NCBI RefSeq assembly: GCF_000186865.1 | Contig: NW_008705579.1 | Span: forward strand, 421,443-485,442 | DNA: 64,000 nucleotides | Source: Aureococcus anophagefferens | Lineage: Eukaryota > Sar > Pelagophyceae > Pelagomonadales > Pelagomonadaceae | Direction of reading: 5' to 3' | In this document: positions 18,001 through 27,376 of the stretch, piece by piece | How positions within the stretch are numbered: the first letter of the stretch is position 1 | Layout of the letters: each line of letters begins with the position of its first letter | Notes under the pieces: generated by a model | Databases searched by the model: none | The model's input: the letters and a program-made list of their open reading frames with translations, nothing else | What the model was told of the DNA's origin: nothing | Position numbers and translations under genes: made by a program

Positions 18001-21000
18001 GCCGCCGCCGCCGCCGCCGTGGCCGCAGCAGTAGTCCGACGCGCCCGCGCCGCCGCCGCCGCCGGCGACGGCGAGCACGGCGCCGTCGCTCGTGCGGACG
18101 ACCTCGCTCCGGCCGCCGCCGCCGCCGCCGCACCACTCGCCGCGCCCCCCCGCGGCGCCGCCGCCGTAGCCGCCCGCGCCCGGCCGCGAGTCCGTCGCGC
18201 CGCCGCCGCCGCCGCCGACGAGCACCGTCAGCGTCTCCCCCGGGACGACCGAGAGCGACACGGACAGGTAGCCCCCGCCGCCGCCTGGGCAGGAAAAGAG
18301 TGATTCAACGTCGCTTCAACGTGAGTGTTCCGCGCGCGCGCGTTCCGGAAAAAGCATCCACGCTTCGAGACCGTTCCGAGAGATGATCGCTCGTCCAAAA
18401 GTCAGCCGAAACGAGTGGAAAACGGCCGAGATAGGAGCCTTTGAAGTTGGGAATTTCGCTCTCTTTTGCTGCCCTGGCCGCCGCCGCGCGCGAAGAACTT
18501 GTCCAGGCGCAGGTCGTCGACGAGCGCCTCCGTCGCGCGGCTCGTCGCGTTCGCCTCGCCCCGCCCCGCGCCGGCGCCGCCGCCGCCGCCGCCCCAGAGC
18601 TTCGCGACGAGCCGCTTCGCGCCCGGCCGGCCCGGGAGCCGCCGGGGCACGACGTAGGTCTGGGGCCGCCCCGCCGCGTAGAAGACGCCGCGCGCGCCCT
18701 TGATCGGGTGCGCCGCGGCGCCGTCGTAGGCCGCGAGCACGACCAGACCGCCGTTGCCGTCGCCGTCGCCGCCGTCGCCCGCGCCGCCGACGTAGTCCGG
18801 ATCCCGCTGCCGCGCGGCCGCCCAGCCCACCGCGGCCTCCTTGAGCGACCGGGCCTCGGCGCGGCGCTGCGTCGACCGCCCCACGGTCTCGAAGACGCGC
18901 AGGGCGTCGTTCGTCGCGACCCACGCGGACGCGGCGCTCCACTCGGACGCCGCGCCGCGACCGTCGACGGCGCGCGCGCGGAACCGGTAGCGCGTGTTCG
19001 GCTCCACGTTGAAGACCTCCGCGTCCAGCGCGTCGCGGTAGGTCTCCAGCGAGCCGACCTGGAGCCGCTCGACGACGACGCCGACGCCGTCGCCGGAGTA
19101 CGCGCAGCTCAGGTCCACGTTCTCGGGCTCGAGCGCGGGGAAGACGCCCGTGGCCCGCAGGTCCGCGCCGGCGACGGCGCCGATGTCCTTGAAGTGGACC
19201 TTCCAGGCGAAGGCGCCCCGCGCGGGCGCGTGCGACTCGAGCGCGCCCGGCGTGTGCCGCGTGACCGCGAGCGACCCCTCCGGAACGACGTCCAGCGCCT
19301 CCAGGGCCTTCTTGACGGCGAAGGCCGACGCGTCGAACGGCAGGTCGCCCGTCACCGTGCCGCGCTCGTAGGCGCCGCGCACGGGCAGCCGCAGGCGGAA
19401 CGTGCCCCCCGAGATCGCGCCCGCGTCGCAGCGGCTCGTCGCGAGCTGGATCTCGTCGACGGCGTCCGTCAACACGTAGGGCAGGGGCCGGTCGTAGGCG
19501 ACGTCCCAGCCCACGGGCGCCGCGAAGCCCCGCCCCTTCCAGGCCTGCGTGCCGAGCTCGAAGTGGCGCGCGACCGTCGCGGACCGGCTCCCTAAACCGT
19601 CGGCCGCGAACGGCAAAAAGCGCACGAGGATCGCGCCGTCGCCGCCGTCGAGCGTCGCGACGGGCGCCGAGGGCACGGGCGGCTTCGGGTCCCGCGTCGC
19701 GACGCCGCCGTTGGACGACAGGGACCAGGGCGACGCGCCCGCCGCGTTCGCCGCGCGCGACCGCGCGAAGACGGCCGCGCCCGCCTCGAGCCCGTAAAGC
19801 GTCGCCGTCGCCCAGCCCGAGCCGTCGACGTCGATGGGCGCCGGCGCGTCGACCCAGGGCGCCGCCTCGTCCTGGCGGTACTGGAGCTCGTAGGTCGCCG
19901 CGGGCGGCGCGGACGCCGCGGCCTGCTGGGCCGCGTTCGGCGGCGTCGACGCGTAGAAGACGGCGCTGCCCCGCGGCAGGGCGCTGTCGTCGAGGACGGC
20001 GAAGACCGGCGCCAGGGGCCGCGGCGGCGGGCGCACGGCGATGAGCCGCGCGGTCTCGGACGCGGGGCCGTGCGGCGACCAACCCGCGGCGTTGTGCGCG
20101 GCGATCCGGAAGGCGTAGAGGCCGCCGGGGTGCGCCAGGGACGTCGCGTTGTAGGCGCACAACGGCGCCGGCGGCGGCCGGCCGCCGCCGCCGACGACGC
20201 CGGAGACGGGGTGCTTCGGCGACGTCCGCCACTCGGCCGCGCCGCAGGGCAGCGACGAGCCCGCGCGCCACACGGAGACCGCCGGGCCGGGCCCCGTCCA
20301 GGACACGCCGAGGCTGACGGTCTCCTTGTAGATGCCCAGCACGGGGATGGAGCCGAAGCCCGCGGACGGCATGGGCGCGCTCATCGTCTGCGTCCTGAGG
20401 TCCAGGGTGGGCTGGTTGAACTCGCGGAGGGCGCCGTCGTAGGCCGTCGCCTCCGTGCGCGGCGTGTCGAACTCGACGTGCCAGGAGTAGGCGCCGTAGG
20501 CGCCGAAGGGGCAGCCGCCGACCCAGCCGCCGACGCCGCCGGAGCCCAACACGCCGTCGCAGCGGATGACGTGGACGAGCGCGTCCACGTTCTCGAGGCC
20601 CTCGATGGCCGCCTTGACCTCGGCGGCCGTCGCGTCGTAGGGGATCTCGCTCGTGTAGGCCACGGCGTCCGTGTTCAGCGGGCTGATGCCGTCGAAGGCC
20701 GCGTAGATTTGGAAGTAGCCGCCCGCGACCGTCGACCCCTTGTCGACGCGGATGTTGATGGTCTGCACCTCGTTGCGCGGCTTGACGGTCTCGACGGCGT
20801 CGTCGAGGCTCCGCCAGCCGAGGTGCCGCTCCTGCAGGGACATGACCTCGACCTCGTAGGCGTCCACCGGGTAGCTCAAACGCGCGTCGACGGGCTCCCA
20901 GTGCAGCATCATGGAGCTCGTCGTCACGTTGGAGATCGTCGGGGGCTGGCGCGGCGCGTCGGGCACGAAGTACTCGACGGCCGCGGCCGAGCACAGGGCC

Positions 21001-21047
21001 AGCGCGAGGGGGACGGCGCGCCGTCTCACCAACGTAAAGCTGCCCAT
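15040..21047 (-). CDS. Giant secreted FN3 / Gly-rich / kelch / P-domain protein, two exons
   Basis: Exons 21047-18485 and 18284-15040 give 1,935 residues. The order is: signal peptide (VPLALALCSAAAVEYF); fibronectin-III-like units; two copies of a stramenopile-type module with the core YDATAAEVKAAIEGLE or FDASAFAVKKALEAL; and a Gly-rich domain of the ALK type (VAKLWGGGGGG ... LTVLVGGGGGG). Another FN3 and kelch repeats (FLFGGHGDGY, FVAVFGGV) come next, then a P/Homo-B-like beta domain (IYVRISHPCASQLSISVVG ... GTWTLVVTDHSGGL), and more kelch repeats (LFVYGG, IYAFGG, ILLFGG). No transmembrane segment is seen. A surface or wall adhesion role is inferred. Introner 18285-18484 interrupts the Gly-rich domain, and the frame is exact across it. 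Confidence 0.75.
18285..18484 (-). mobile_element. Introner intron, 200 bp, target duplication GCGGCGGC
   Basis: Read on the minus strand, the element begins CAGGGCAGC and ends CCTGCCCAG (inverted ends). It is bounded by GCGGCGGC at 18477-18484 and 18277-18284. The acceptor is the terminal CAG; the donor is the GC opening the upstream target copy. One plus two phase bases rejoin the frame. The interior contains ATGATCGCTCGTCCAAAA, shared by the other copies. Confidence 0.85.
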
Positions 21048-21135
21048 TGTGCAGCGGCGTTTGGCGCCCGAGGTTCTTGAAGATTACAATACTTGTCAAT
21101 AGTAAGGTTGCAGTCGGGGCAGGGTTCGGGCAGCG

Positions 21136-22748
21136 ATGGCTGCGATTGTCGGCAAGGATGGCACCGTGTCGGCTGCGATTGTCGGCAAGGATGGCACCGT
21201 GTCGGCTGCGAAGAAGCCGCAATTCCGCGACTACACGGTCGGCGGCCCCGAGGCGGAGCTGGCCGTCGCAAAGGGACTCGCGAACGGCGTGTGGTTCGTG
21301 CCGTTCGTGGAGCGCAAGACCATGCGCCGCCTCATGCAGCGCGACGACTGGCACGCCACGCGCGACACGATGATGCTCCTGGCGATCTTGGCCGCGACGG
21401 CCTACAAGTCGTATGTCTACTGGCAAGCGGGCGCGTACACGCGCTTCGCGCTCGTCTTCTGGGTCTACTGCACCTTCTACACGTCGTGCGGCGACAGCCG
21501 CTGGCACGAGTGCGGCCACGGCACGGCGTTCGCGACGAAATGGAAGAACGACTGGCTCTACAACGCGGCGTCCTTCGCCGTGTTTCGGGAACCGCTCGTC
21601 TGGCGGTTTTCCCACGCGCGGCACCACACCGACACGGACATCGTCGGTCGCGATCCGGAGGCGGACGCGCGCCCGCTGACGATGCCGGACCTCGCCCTCG
21701 CCTTTCTCAACTACGGCGGCATCAAGACAGAGGCGGCGAGAGATCAGCGTCCTGTGGCCGTGACGATTTTCGAGAGATTTTGGGTGTGAAAACAATGAGA
21801 AATCGTCACCGTCATGCTTGGTAGGCGAAGATCTGGATGCACGCCCGGGGAGAGCTGAGCGCGCCGGAGCGCACGTTCGTGCCCGCGAGCGAGCGCGCGG
21901 CCGTCGTCTTCCAGGCGCGCGCCTTCCTGGCCATCTACGCGGCGACGGTCGTGTGGTCGCTGCTTTCCAGGAGCCCGCTGCCCTGCATGTTCATATTCCT
22001 CCCGTACTCGCTCGGCGCGTGGCACTTCGTGCTCACGGGCGTCTTCCAGCACGCGTCGCTCGAGCAGGACGTGCTGGACCATCGCCTAAACACGCGGACG
22101 TGCTACGTCAACGCGATCAGCGGTTTCATCTACTGGAACATGCAGTACCACGTCGAGCACCACATGTTCCCCATGGTGCCCTACTACAATCTGCCGGAGC
22201 TGCACGCGGTGCTCCAGGCCGGCGGCCAGATGCCCGAGCCCTACGCGAGCATGTGGTCGGTCTATCGCGAGATGATCCCCGCGCTCATCAAACAGACGAC
22301 GGACCCGGACTACTGCACGAAGCGGCCCCTGCCGCCGCCGCTGCCCGAGGCGCGGGTGGCGGAGCTCCGCAAGGACGCGGGCGCTCCCGACGCCGACGGC
22401 TGGGTCGCGGCCTGCGACTTCGGCGACGTCGCGCCCGGCGACATGCTCCGCTTCGAAGTGGGGAACCGGTCGTACAACGTCTACCACGCCGAGGACGACG
22501 GGCTCTGGTACGCCACCGCGGGGAAATGCACCCACGGCGCGGCCTACCTCGCCGACGGCCTCGTCGTCGAGAAGACGCTCGTCGAGTGCCCGAAGCACAA
22601 CGGCTGCTTCGACTTCAAGACGGGCCTGCCGAAGCGGCTCCCCGTGAAGACGCGGCTCGCCACCTACGCGACCAAGGTCGAGGCCGGCGTCGTCCACGTC
22701 CAGGTCGCGCCGCGCAGGAAGGGCGGGCGGGAGCTAGCGTACGAGTAA
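21136..22748 (+). CDS. Fatty-acid desaturase/hydroxylase fused to a Rieske ferredoxin, two exons
   Basis: Exon 1 carries histidine boxes HECGH (residues 124-128) and SHARHH (159-164). Exon 2 carries QYHVEHH, membrane helices, and then a C-terminal Rieske 2Fe-2S domain with CTHG and CPKHNGCFDF. The layout resembles bacterial MocD (di-iron oxygenase) and MocE (Rieske ferredoxin) joined in one chain, so the ferredoxin would feed electrons to the di-iron centre. The lipid or other substrate is unknown. The acceptor is 21823-21824 (exon 2 from 21825). The donor is unresolved: GC at 21733 or GT at 21754 or 21760 all keep phase 0. The N-terminus has a 33-bp tandem repeat (21139-21204) encoding AIVGKDGTVSA twice. 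Confidence 0.75.
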
Positions 22749-23594
22749 CGGCAAGTTGCACGGCAATTACCTCAAAGCCGTCCCCGCCGGGGTATTTACT
22801 CTGAGTTTGTCCCCTGTTGAAGCGGCACCGGCGGTGCAGTCGTTGCATGGGCTTTTCTTCGCGGCGCTCGCGATGGCGCTTAAGCGTTATGCGCCGGGAT
22901 CGGCACTGGGGAAGGTGTCTCGCTACCTCAGGACACGCCTTCGTTCGGGCGTCGACCCACCATGACGCGGATCCAGCCAATGTCCTGAGGCAGCGACCAT
23001 GCGGAAGCCGTCGAACCCGACGTCGGTCGGCTCGAGGTCCCGAGGGGCAGCCCGGGGCGCCTGGGGTGGGGCCTCACCTCAGGACATGGTCTGGACCCGA
23101 CCCTATCATGGTATGGAACGGATCGAGACCATGTCCTGAGGCAGGGGCAGCCCCAGACACCCCACGGCCACCGTCGGGACGAAACGCCGCCGGAGCTCGG
23201 CCCGGTGGACTCGACGATTTCGGGCTCCCCCGACGAACTCGCCGCCTTGGACGCGACGGGGTCGATGACGAACGATCTCCGCTGCTGCGATGGCTCGAAA
23301 ACTATCTTAGAGAGGTCGCGAGGGGGCAGCGCGTCCCTTCCCACCCACTCTACCTCCCCGTTCCAGTCGCCACGCGGTCGTATGAGCGTCGCGTCTTCGC
23401 ATGTGCCTCACCCTCGTCCTTGCGGCCCTCGCAGCTGCTGGGATCGTTGCACAATTCTGCATATTCGCGGAGCGGCGGGCCCTCAAAGACGGCCATCCCA
23501 TCGCAGCGCGCCGCCAAAACGCTGCACAATGTCGATCATGAAGCACGGAGGACATTCGATCGACTTTACCCCGGCGGGGTCGAGTCGGGAGAGC
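22749..23594. repeat. 846-bp noncoding stretch with two hairpins and repeat copy A
   Basis: No gene is supported here. Two inverted-repeat hairpins share the arm core CCTCAGGACA: 22926-22935 with 22981-22990, and 23077-23092 with 23126-23141 (16 bp perfect, with imperfect extension to about 23061-23155). From about 23205 to 23560 the DNA matches, with many changes, a stretch at about 26860-27190 in the same orientation. Confidence 0.6.
23205..23560. repeat. Diverged direct repeat, copy A
   Basis: Shared blocks with copy B (26860-27190) include ATGACGAACGAT, CATGTGCCTCACC, TGGGATCGTTGCAC and CTGCATATTCG in the same order and spacing. On the minus strand both copies read an aligned peptide with ATIP and VRHMxRRD motifs, so this may be the remnant of a coding repeat. 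Confidence 0.5.
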
Positions 23595-24872
23595 ATGGCC
23601 GAATTCATCGACCTGTGCGCCGAGAGCTCCGATGACGAGGAGCAAGCAGCGGCGCTCACGGCCCGCTTAGATGCCGAGGAGGCGTCGCTCGCGCTCGCGC
23701 AGCGGCTGCAGGCCGAGGAGGACGCGCGCGGCCCGGCACCTGCTGAGGCGCCGGAGGAGGCTCTGGCGGAGGCGCCGCCGGAGGTCAGCGAGGCGCCGGC
23801 GCAGGCCAAGGCGCCGGAGCCCGCGGCGGAGGAGGCCGCGCCGCCGGCGAAGCGCCAGAAGACGTCGGCGGCGACCGAGCCATCCGAGGTGGCCACGTCG
23901 GCGGCGACCGAGCCATCCGAGGCGGCCGAGCCCTCCGCCGCCAGCGGCCGGGTCGTCCGGATCGCGACGTGGAACGCGCGGAGCGTGCTCCCGGAGGGCG
24001 AGAACAAGGACAAGCTGCGGACGACGCTCGAGCTCCTGGGCCAGCCCGACCTCCTCGCGGTCCAGGAGACGGTCCACGTCCGCAAGACGGGCAAGAAGGG
24101 CGACGAGCGCGTCGACGACGCGAAGACGGCGACGCACACGGCGAAGATCGCCGCGAAGGCGGCGGAGCTGGGCTACGAGGCTTTCTTCGCGTCTCCGGAC
24201 CCCGCGCAGTACAAGGGCAACGACGACTTCTGCCACGGCACGGCTTTGTTCGTGAAGCGCGACGGCCTCTTGGCCGGCGGTCACCTCGTCGCGGTGCCCT
24301 GGGACCACGACGGCCACGTCCTCTGCTACGACCACGACCTCGGTCGCGTCGTCGGCGTCTACCTGCCGACGCCGACGAAGAAGTCGCGCTTCGCGGGGAC
24401 GCCCTGGGAGCCGCCCTACCCGCAGCACGCGGTGCGGTCGACGTACGACCGCGAGCTGCGGTCGCTCCTCCTCGACAGCGGCGACAACCTCCTCGCGTTC
24501 CTCGGCGACTGCAACGTGACGCCGACGGCGCAGGACACGAGCGGCGACCTCTGGAAGGGCAAGCACGCGGAGGCGCGCGATCGCTGGAACGTCATGATCC
24601 GGGAGACGGGCCTCGTCGACGCGTTCCGCGAAAAGCACCCGACCGCGCGGCGCTACACGTCGTACCAGCTGCCGAAGAACCAGCCCAAGAGCTGCGCCAC
24701 CAAGTGGCAGAGCGACATCAAGCCCGGCCGCGTCGACCTCTGCTACGTGCCCAGGGCGCGCGCCGTCCGGAGCGCCGAGGTCATGGACGCCGACGGGGTC
24801 TTCACGACCGCCGACATGACGCGCGCGCTCCGCTCGGACCACGTCCCCGTGCTCGTCGAGATCGAAGTGTAG
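23595..24872 (+). CDS. EEP-superfamily nuclease (exonuclease III / AP-endonuclease-like)
   Basis: The 425-residue product has an N-terminal acidic region starting MAEFIDLCAESSDDEE, which looks like a SUMO-interacting motif. A helix SLALAQRLQAEED and a Pro/Ala/Glu linker with repeated AATEPSE follow. The catalytic EEP fold begins at about residue 118 with RIATWNARS. It has PDLLAVQET (metal-binding Glu), GDCNVTP, RVDLCYVPRA and the C-terminal SDHVPV carrying the catalytic His. This order fits apurinic/apyrimidinic endonucleases and related DNA-repair nucleases. No zinc finger or mitochondrial signal is seen. ATG 23595 was chosen because upstream in-frame ATGs lie in repeat DNA. Confidence 0.75.
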   Translation: MAEFIDLCAESSDDEEQAAALTARLDAEEASLALAQRLQAEEDARGPAPAEAPEEALAEAPPEVSEAPAQAKAPEPAAEEAAPPAKRQKTSAATEPSEVATSAATEPSEAAEPSAASGRVVRIATWNARSVLPEGENKDKLRTTLELLGQPDLLAVQETVHVRKTGKKGDERVDDAKTATHTAKIAAKAAELGYEAFFASPDPAQYKGNDDFCHGTALFVKRDGLLAGGHLVAVPWDHDGHVLCYDHDLGRVVGVYLPTPTKKSRFAGTPWEPPYPQHAVRSTYDRELRSLLLDSGDNLLAFLGDCNVTPTAQDTSGDLWKGKHAEARDRWNVMIRETGLVDAFREKHPTARRYTSYQLPKNQPKSCATKWQSDIKPGRVDLCYVPRARAVRSAEVMDADGVFTTADMTRALRSDHVPVLVEIEV

Positions 24873-24887
24873 ATGTATAAACAGATG

Positions 24888-26318
24888 TTAGACCGCAGAA
24901 GCCCCGCGCGGGAACCCGCGCTCCGCGTTGACCTCGACGTAGACGTGTCTCGTCGCGCCGAAGCGCCGGAGCACGCGGCGCGCGGCGTCGGCGACGGACT
25001 CGATGCGGATGCCCGCGCGCGCCGCGGACGCGGCGGCCTTGTCGTCGCCGACCTCGAGGCGCACCATGGCGCAGCGCTCGAGCGGGTCGCGGAGGTGGAC
25101 GAGCGCCGTCGACTCGACCTTCGCCCGGCCCTTGAGCGCGGCCTGGAGCTGGTCCCGGAGCGCGCCCTTGTCGTCCGGCGGCGGCGCGCCCTCGAGCAGC
25201 GTCCACGCGGCGCGGACGCCCACGGGCCAGGCGGCGGCGCCGATGGCGAGGCTCAGGAACAGGGAGAGCGCCGGGTCGAGGTAGAGGCCGAGGCCCCGCA
25301 TGACGCGGCTCGGCAGCGCGCGGCCGCCGTGCTGCAGCAGCAGCGCCTCGCCGAGGACGAGCAGGCACCCCGCGGCGTCGCCGACGTGGTGGAGCACGAT
25401 CGCGAGGCGGCCGACGTCGAGGCGCGGCGCCGGCGCCGCCGCATCGGCCTCGGGCTCCGGGCTCGGCGGCGCGCAGGGCACGCAGGGCAGGCACGTGGCG
25501 CCGCCGTCGCCGGCCGACGGCAGAGCGCGGAACGACGGCGGCCGCTTCGCGCCCCGCTGCATGGGCGCCTGGAACGCGAGCGTCTGCAGCGTCGGCGGCG
25601 GCGGCGCGGCGGCGCAGCAGCCGTCGGCGCAGGCCATGCGCCCGATGCTCGCCCAGCGGCCGGCGCCCGCGACGGGCGCGTGGTTTCCGTCGCAGACGCC
25701 GCCGCCGACGTGCACGTGGGCGCCCTCGACGCCGCAGCAGGCCATGAGCGCGCTCGCGATGTTGACGACGGCGCCGACGGCCGACACGATCAGCAGCGCC
25801 CGCAGGTCGCTGACCGCGTCGGGCCGGTAGAACTTGCAGAGCGCCGAGAGCGCGATGGACAAGCAGAGCGCTTCCAGCGCGGCGACGTTGACGAGCGCGC
25901 CCACGGTCGTCGCGCGCGCGTAGCCGAAGGGCAGCCGCTCGCGGTCGTAGTCGCGCTTGTCGTAGCTCTCGGCGAGCATGGCGACGAACGCGCTCGCCGC
26001 GTCCGAAAAATTGTGCGCGCCGTCGGACACGAGCGCGAGCGAGCGGATCGACGTGCCGACGACGATCTCGGCGAAGGCGAGGAGCACGTTCAGCGCCACG
26101 ATCCAGCCCAGGTTGAGCTTCGTGCGCTTCGGGGGGGCGGCGACGTCCAGCGCCGGCGTCTCTTTTATCTCGTTCGCTTCCACGTCGACCGTCTGGACCT
26201 TGGCGTAGGCGGATTTTTTCGCCGTGAATCGCGCAAAAAAGCTGTCGCGTTGCTTGGTGCCGGCGGCCGTGTTGTCGGCGTCATTCGGGGCGGTGATCTG
26301 AGTGCCAGGCCTGCACAT
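24888..26318 (-). CDS. Cation diffusion facilitator (ZnT-like) metal transporter
   Basis: The 476-residue product has a cytosolic N-terminus and CDF helices. The metal-site helices are SLALVSDGAHNFSDAAS (Asp99, His102, Asp106) and VLHHVGDAAG (His310, Asp314), the paired HxxxD arrangement of Zn-type CDFs. Between them is a long loop (about residues 194-300) unusually rich in Cys and His, including CC at 195, HVH at 201, CC at 234 and CLPCVPC at 276. It replaces the His-only loop of many ZnTs and may sense or buffer Zn or another soft metal. A C-terminal cytosolic domain follows. Transport of Zn out of the cytosol is inferred. The gene converges on the EEP nuclease gene (15 bp between stops). 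Confidence 0.85.
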   Translation of the reverse strand: MCRPGTQITAPNDADNTAAGTKQRDSFFARFTAKKSAYAKVQTVDVEANEIKETPALDVAAPPKRTKLNLGWIVALNVLLAFAEIVVGTSIRSLALVSDGAHNFSDAASAFVAMLAESYDKRDYDRERLPFGYARATTVGALVNVAALEALCLSIALSALCKFYRPDAVSDLRALLIVSAVGAVVNIASALMACCGVEGAHVHVGGGVCDGNHAPVAGAGRWASIGRMACADGCCAAAPPPPTLQTLAFQAPMQRGAKRPPSFRALPSAGDGGATCLPCVPCAPPSPEPEADAAAPAPRLDVGRLAIVLHHVGDAAGCLLVLGEALLLQHGGRALPSRVMRGLGLYLDPALSLFLSLAIGAAAWPVGVRAAWTLLEGAPPPDDKGALRDQLQAALKGRAKVESTALVHLRDPLERCAMVRLEVGDDKAAASAARAGIRIESVADAARRVLRRFGATRHVYVEVNAERGFPRGASAV

Positions 26319-27376
26319 CGCCTCTCACTGACGCTTGGCCTGACTTTTTTGCTTCAACAACCGGTCATGAAGAATGCAAACTCAAGTTGAAGGCATCGCA
26401 ATCATACTTCGCCACTGCCGGCTAAGCTAAAGTTAACCGGTTCAAAGAGCAGCGAAGCCGTGAAGTTTTGACGTCACGGCTTTGCCTCGCTCCGGGCTCG
26501 GACGCGCGATGCAGCGGTTCCAAGACTTGGCGCGGCGCTCGGTCTGTGGACCATGTCGCGCCTTGGGCCCGGCTGTGAGTCGCTCGGGAAAGACCATCGG
26601 TCGAAGGCGAGCAACTTAGTTCGCGTCGGGGCAGCCCGTGGATGACGAGAACGGCCATTAACGGTGGGGGGCGACCGACGAGGGGCCCAACTTAGTTCCA
26701 GGGGGCGTTTGGGCTGTTAGACGTCGAAGAGACCCCCCCTGGAATGATGTTCCCGAGGGCACTGTCTCGGTTCTAACAGCCCAAACGCCTCATGCATTGC
26801 GCGGTGAGCACCGTGTCACCCGCGGCGCCGCACGCCTCCCGGAGGTGGTGAGGTGATCTCGATCAAATCCACTCGAGCCGAAGAGCTGCCGCGAGGGCAT
26901 CTGGTCGCCCCCATGACGAACGATTCCCGACGCTCTGTGACTCGAAGGGGACCGAAAATCGGGTCGGGGGAAGCTGCCGCGCCTCATTCCACCCCCTGGG
27001 GCTGCCCGTTTGCGTCGCCTCGCAATCGTCCGGATGTCACGTCTTTTCATGTGCCTCACCCACATGTTTGCGGACCTCAAAGCCACTGGGATCGTTGCAC
27101 GTCGCTGCATATTCGAGGAGCGCGGGGCCCTCTAAGGTGGAGATTCCATCATCGGCCGCTGAAATGCTCGCACGAGAGACCGTCTCTTAGCTACGGATTA
27201 CTGCAGCATTGCTTCATAGATGTGCTTGTTCAACGACGGCTCATTCGCAGCCGTAGCCGGTGGTGCGACGAAGGTCGACGAAGTCATCGTACGATCGTCG
27301 AGGCCGGCGGCGCCTGGCGCAAAGTCGTGGCGCCGCGCAGGGGGGGGGGCTCAAAAGCCAGTACCCCAAGAGCACA
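26319..27376. repeat. 1,058-bp noncoding stretch with hairpins and repeat copy B
   Basis: No gene is supported. Hairpins are seen at 26453-26485 (AGCCGTGA with TCACGGCT) and 26705-26788, whose arms GCGTTTGGGCTGTTAG and CTAACAGCCCAAACGC are a perfect 16-bp inverted repeat. The latter encloses a further inverted pair (TTCCAGGGGG with CCCCCTGGAA, 26696-26744). CAACTTAGTTC occurs twice. Repeat copy B is at about 26860-27190, and a G9 run lies near 27345. The composition is less GC-rich than the genes. Confidence 0.55.
26860..27190. repeat. Diverged direct repeat, copy B
   Basis: It is collinear with copy A at 23205-23560 and in the same orientation. Together they bracket the EEP nuclease and CDF transporter genes. 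The best-kept part is at about 27035-27140, around CATGTGCCTCACCC and GGGATCGTTGCAC. Confidence 0.5.

Noticed and set aside
15032..18136. 1,034-codon minus-strand frame inside the giant protein gene
   Set aside because: Its composition is almost wholly Arg/Gly/Ala with no domain; the other frame has FN3, kelch and P-domain motifs.
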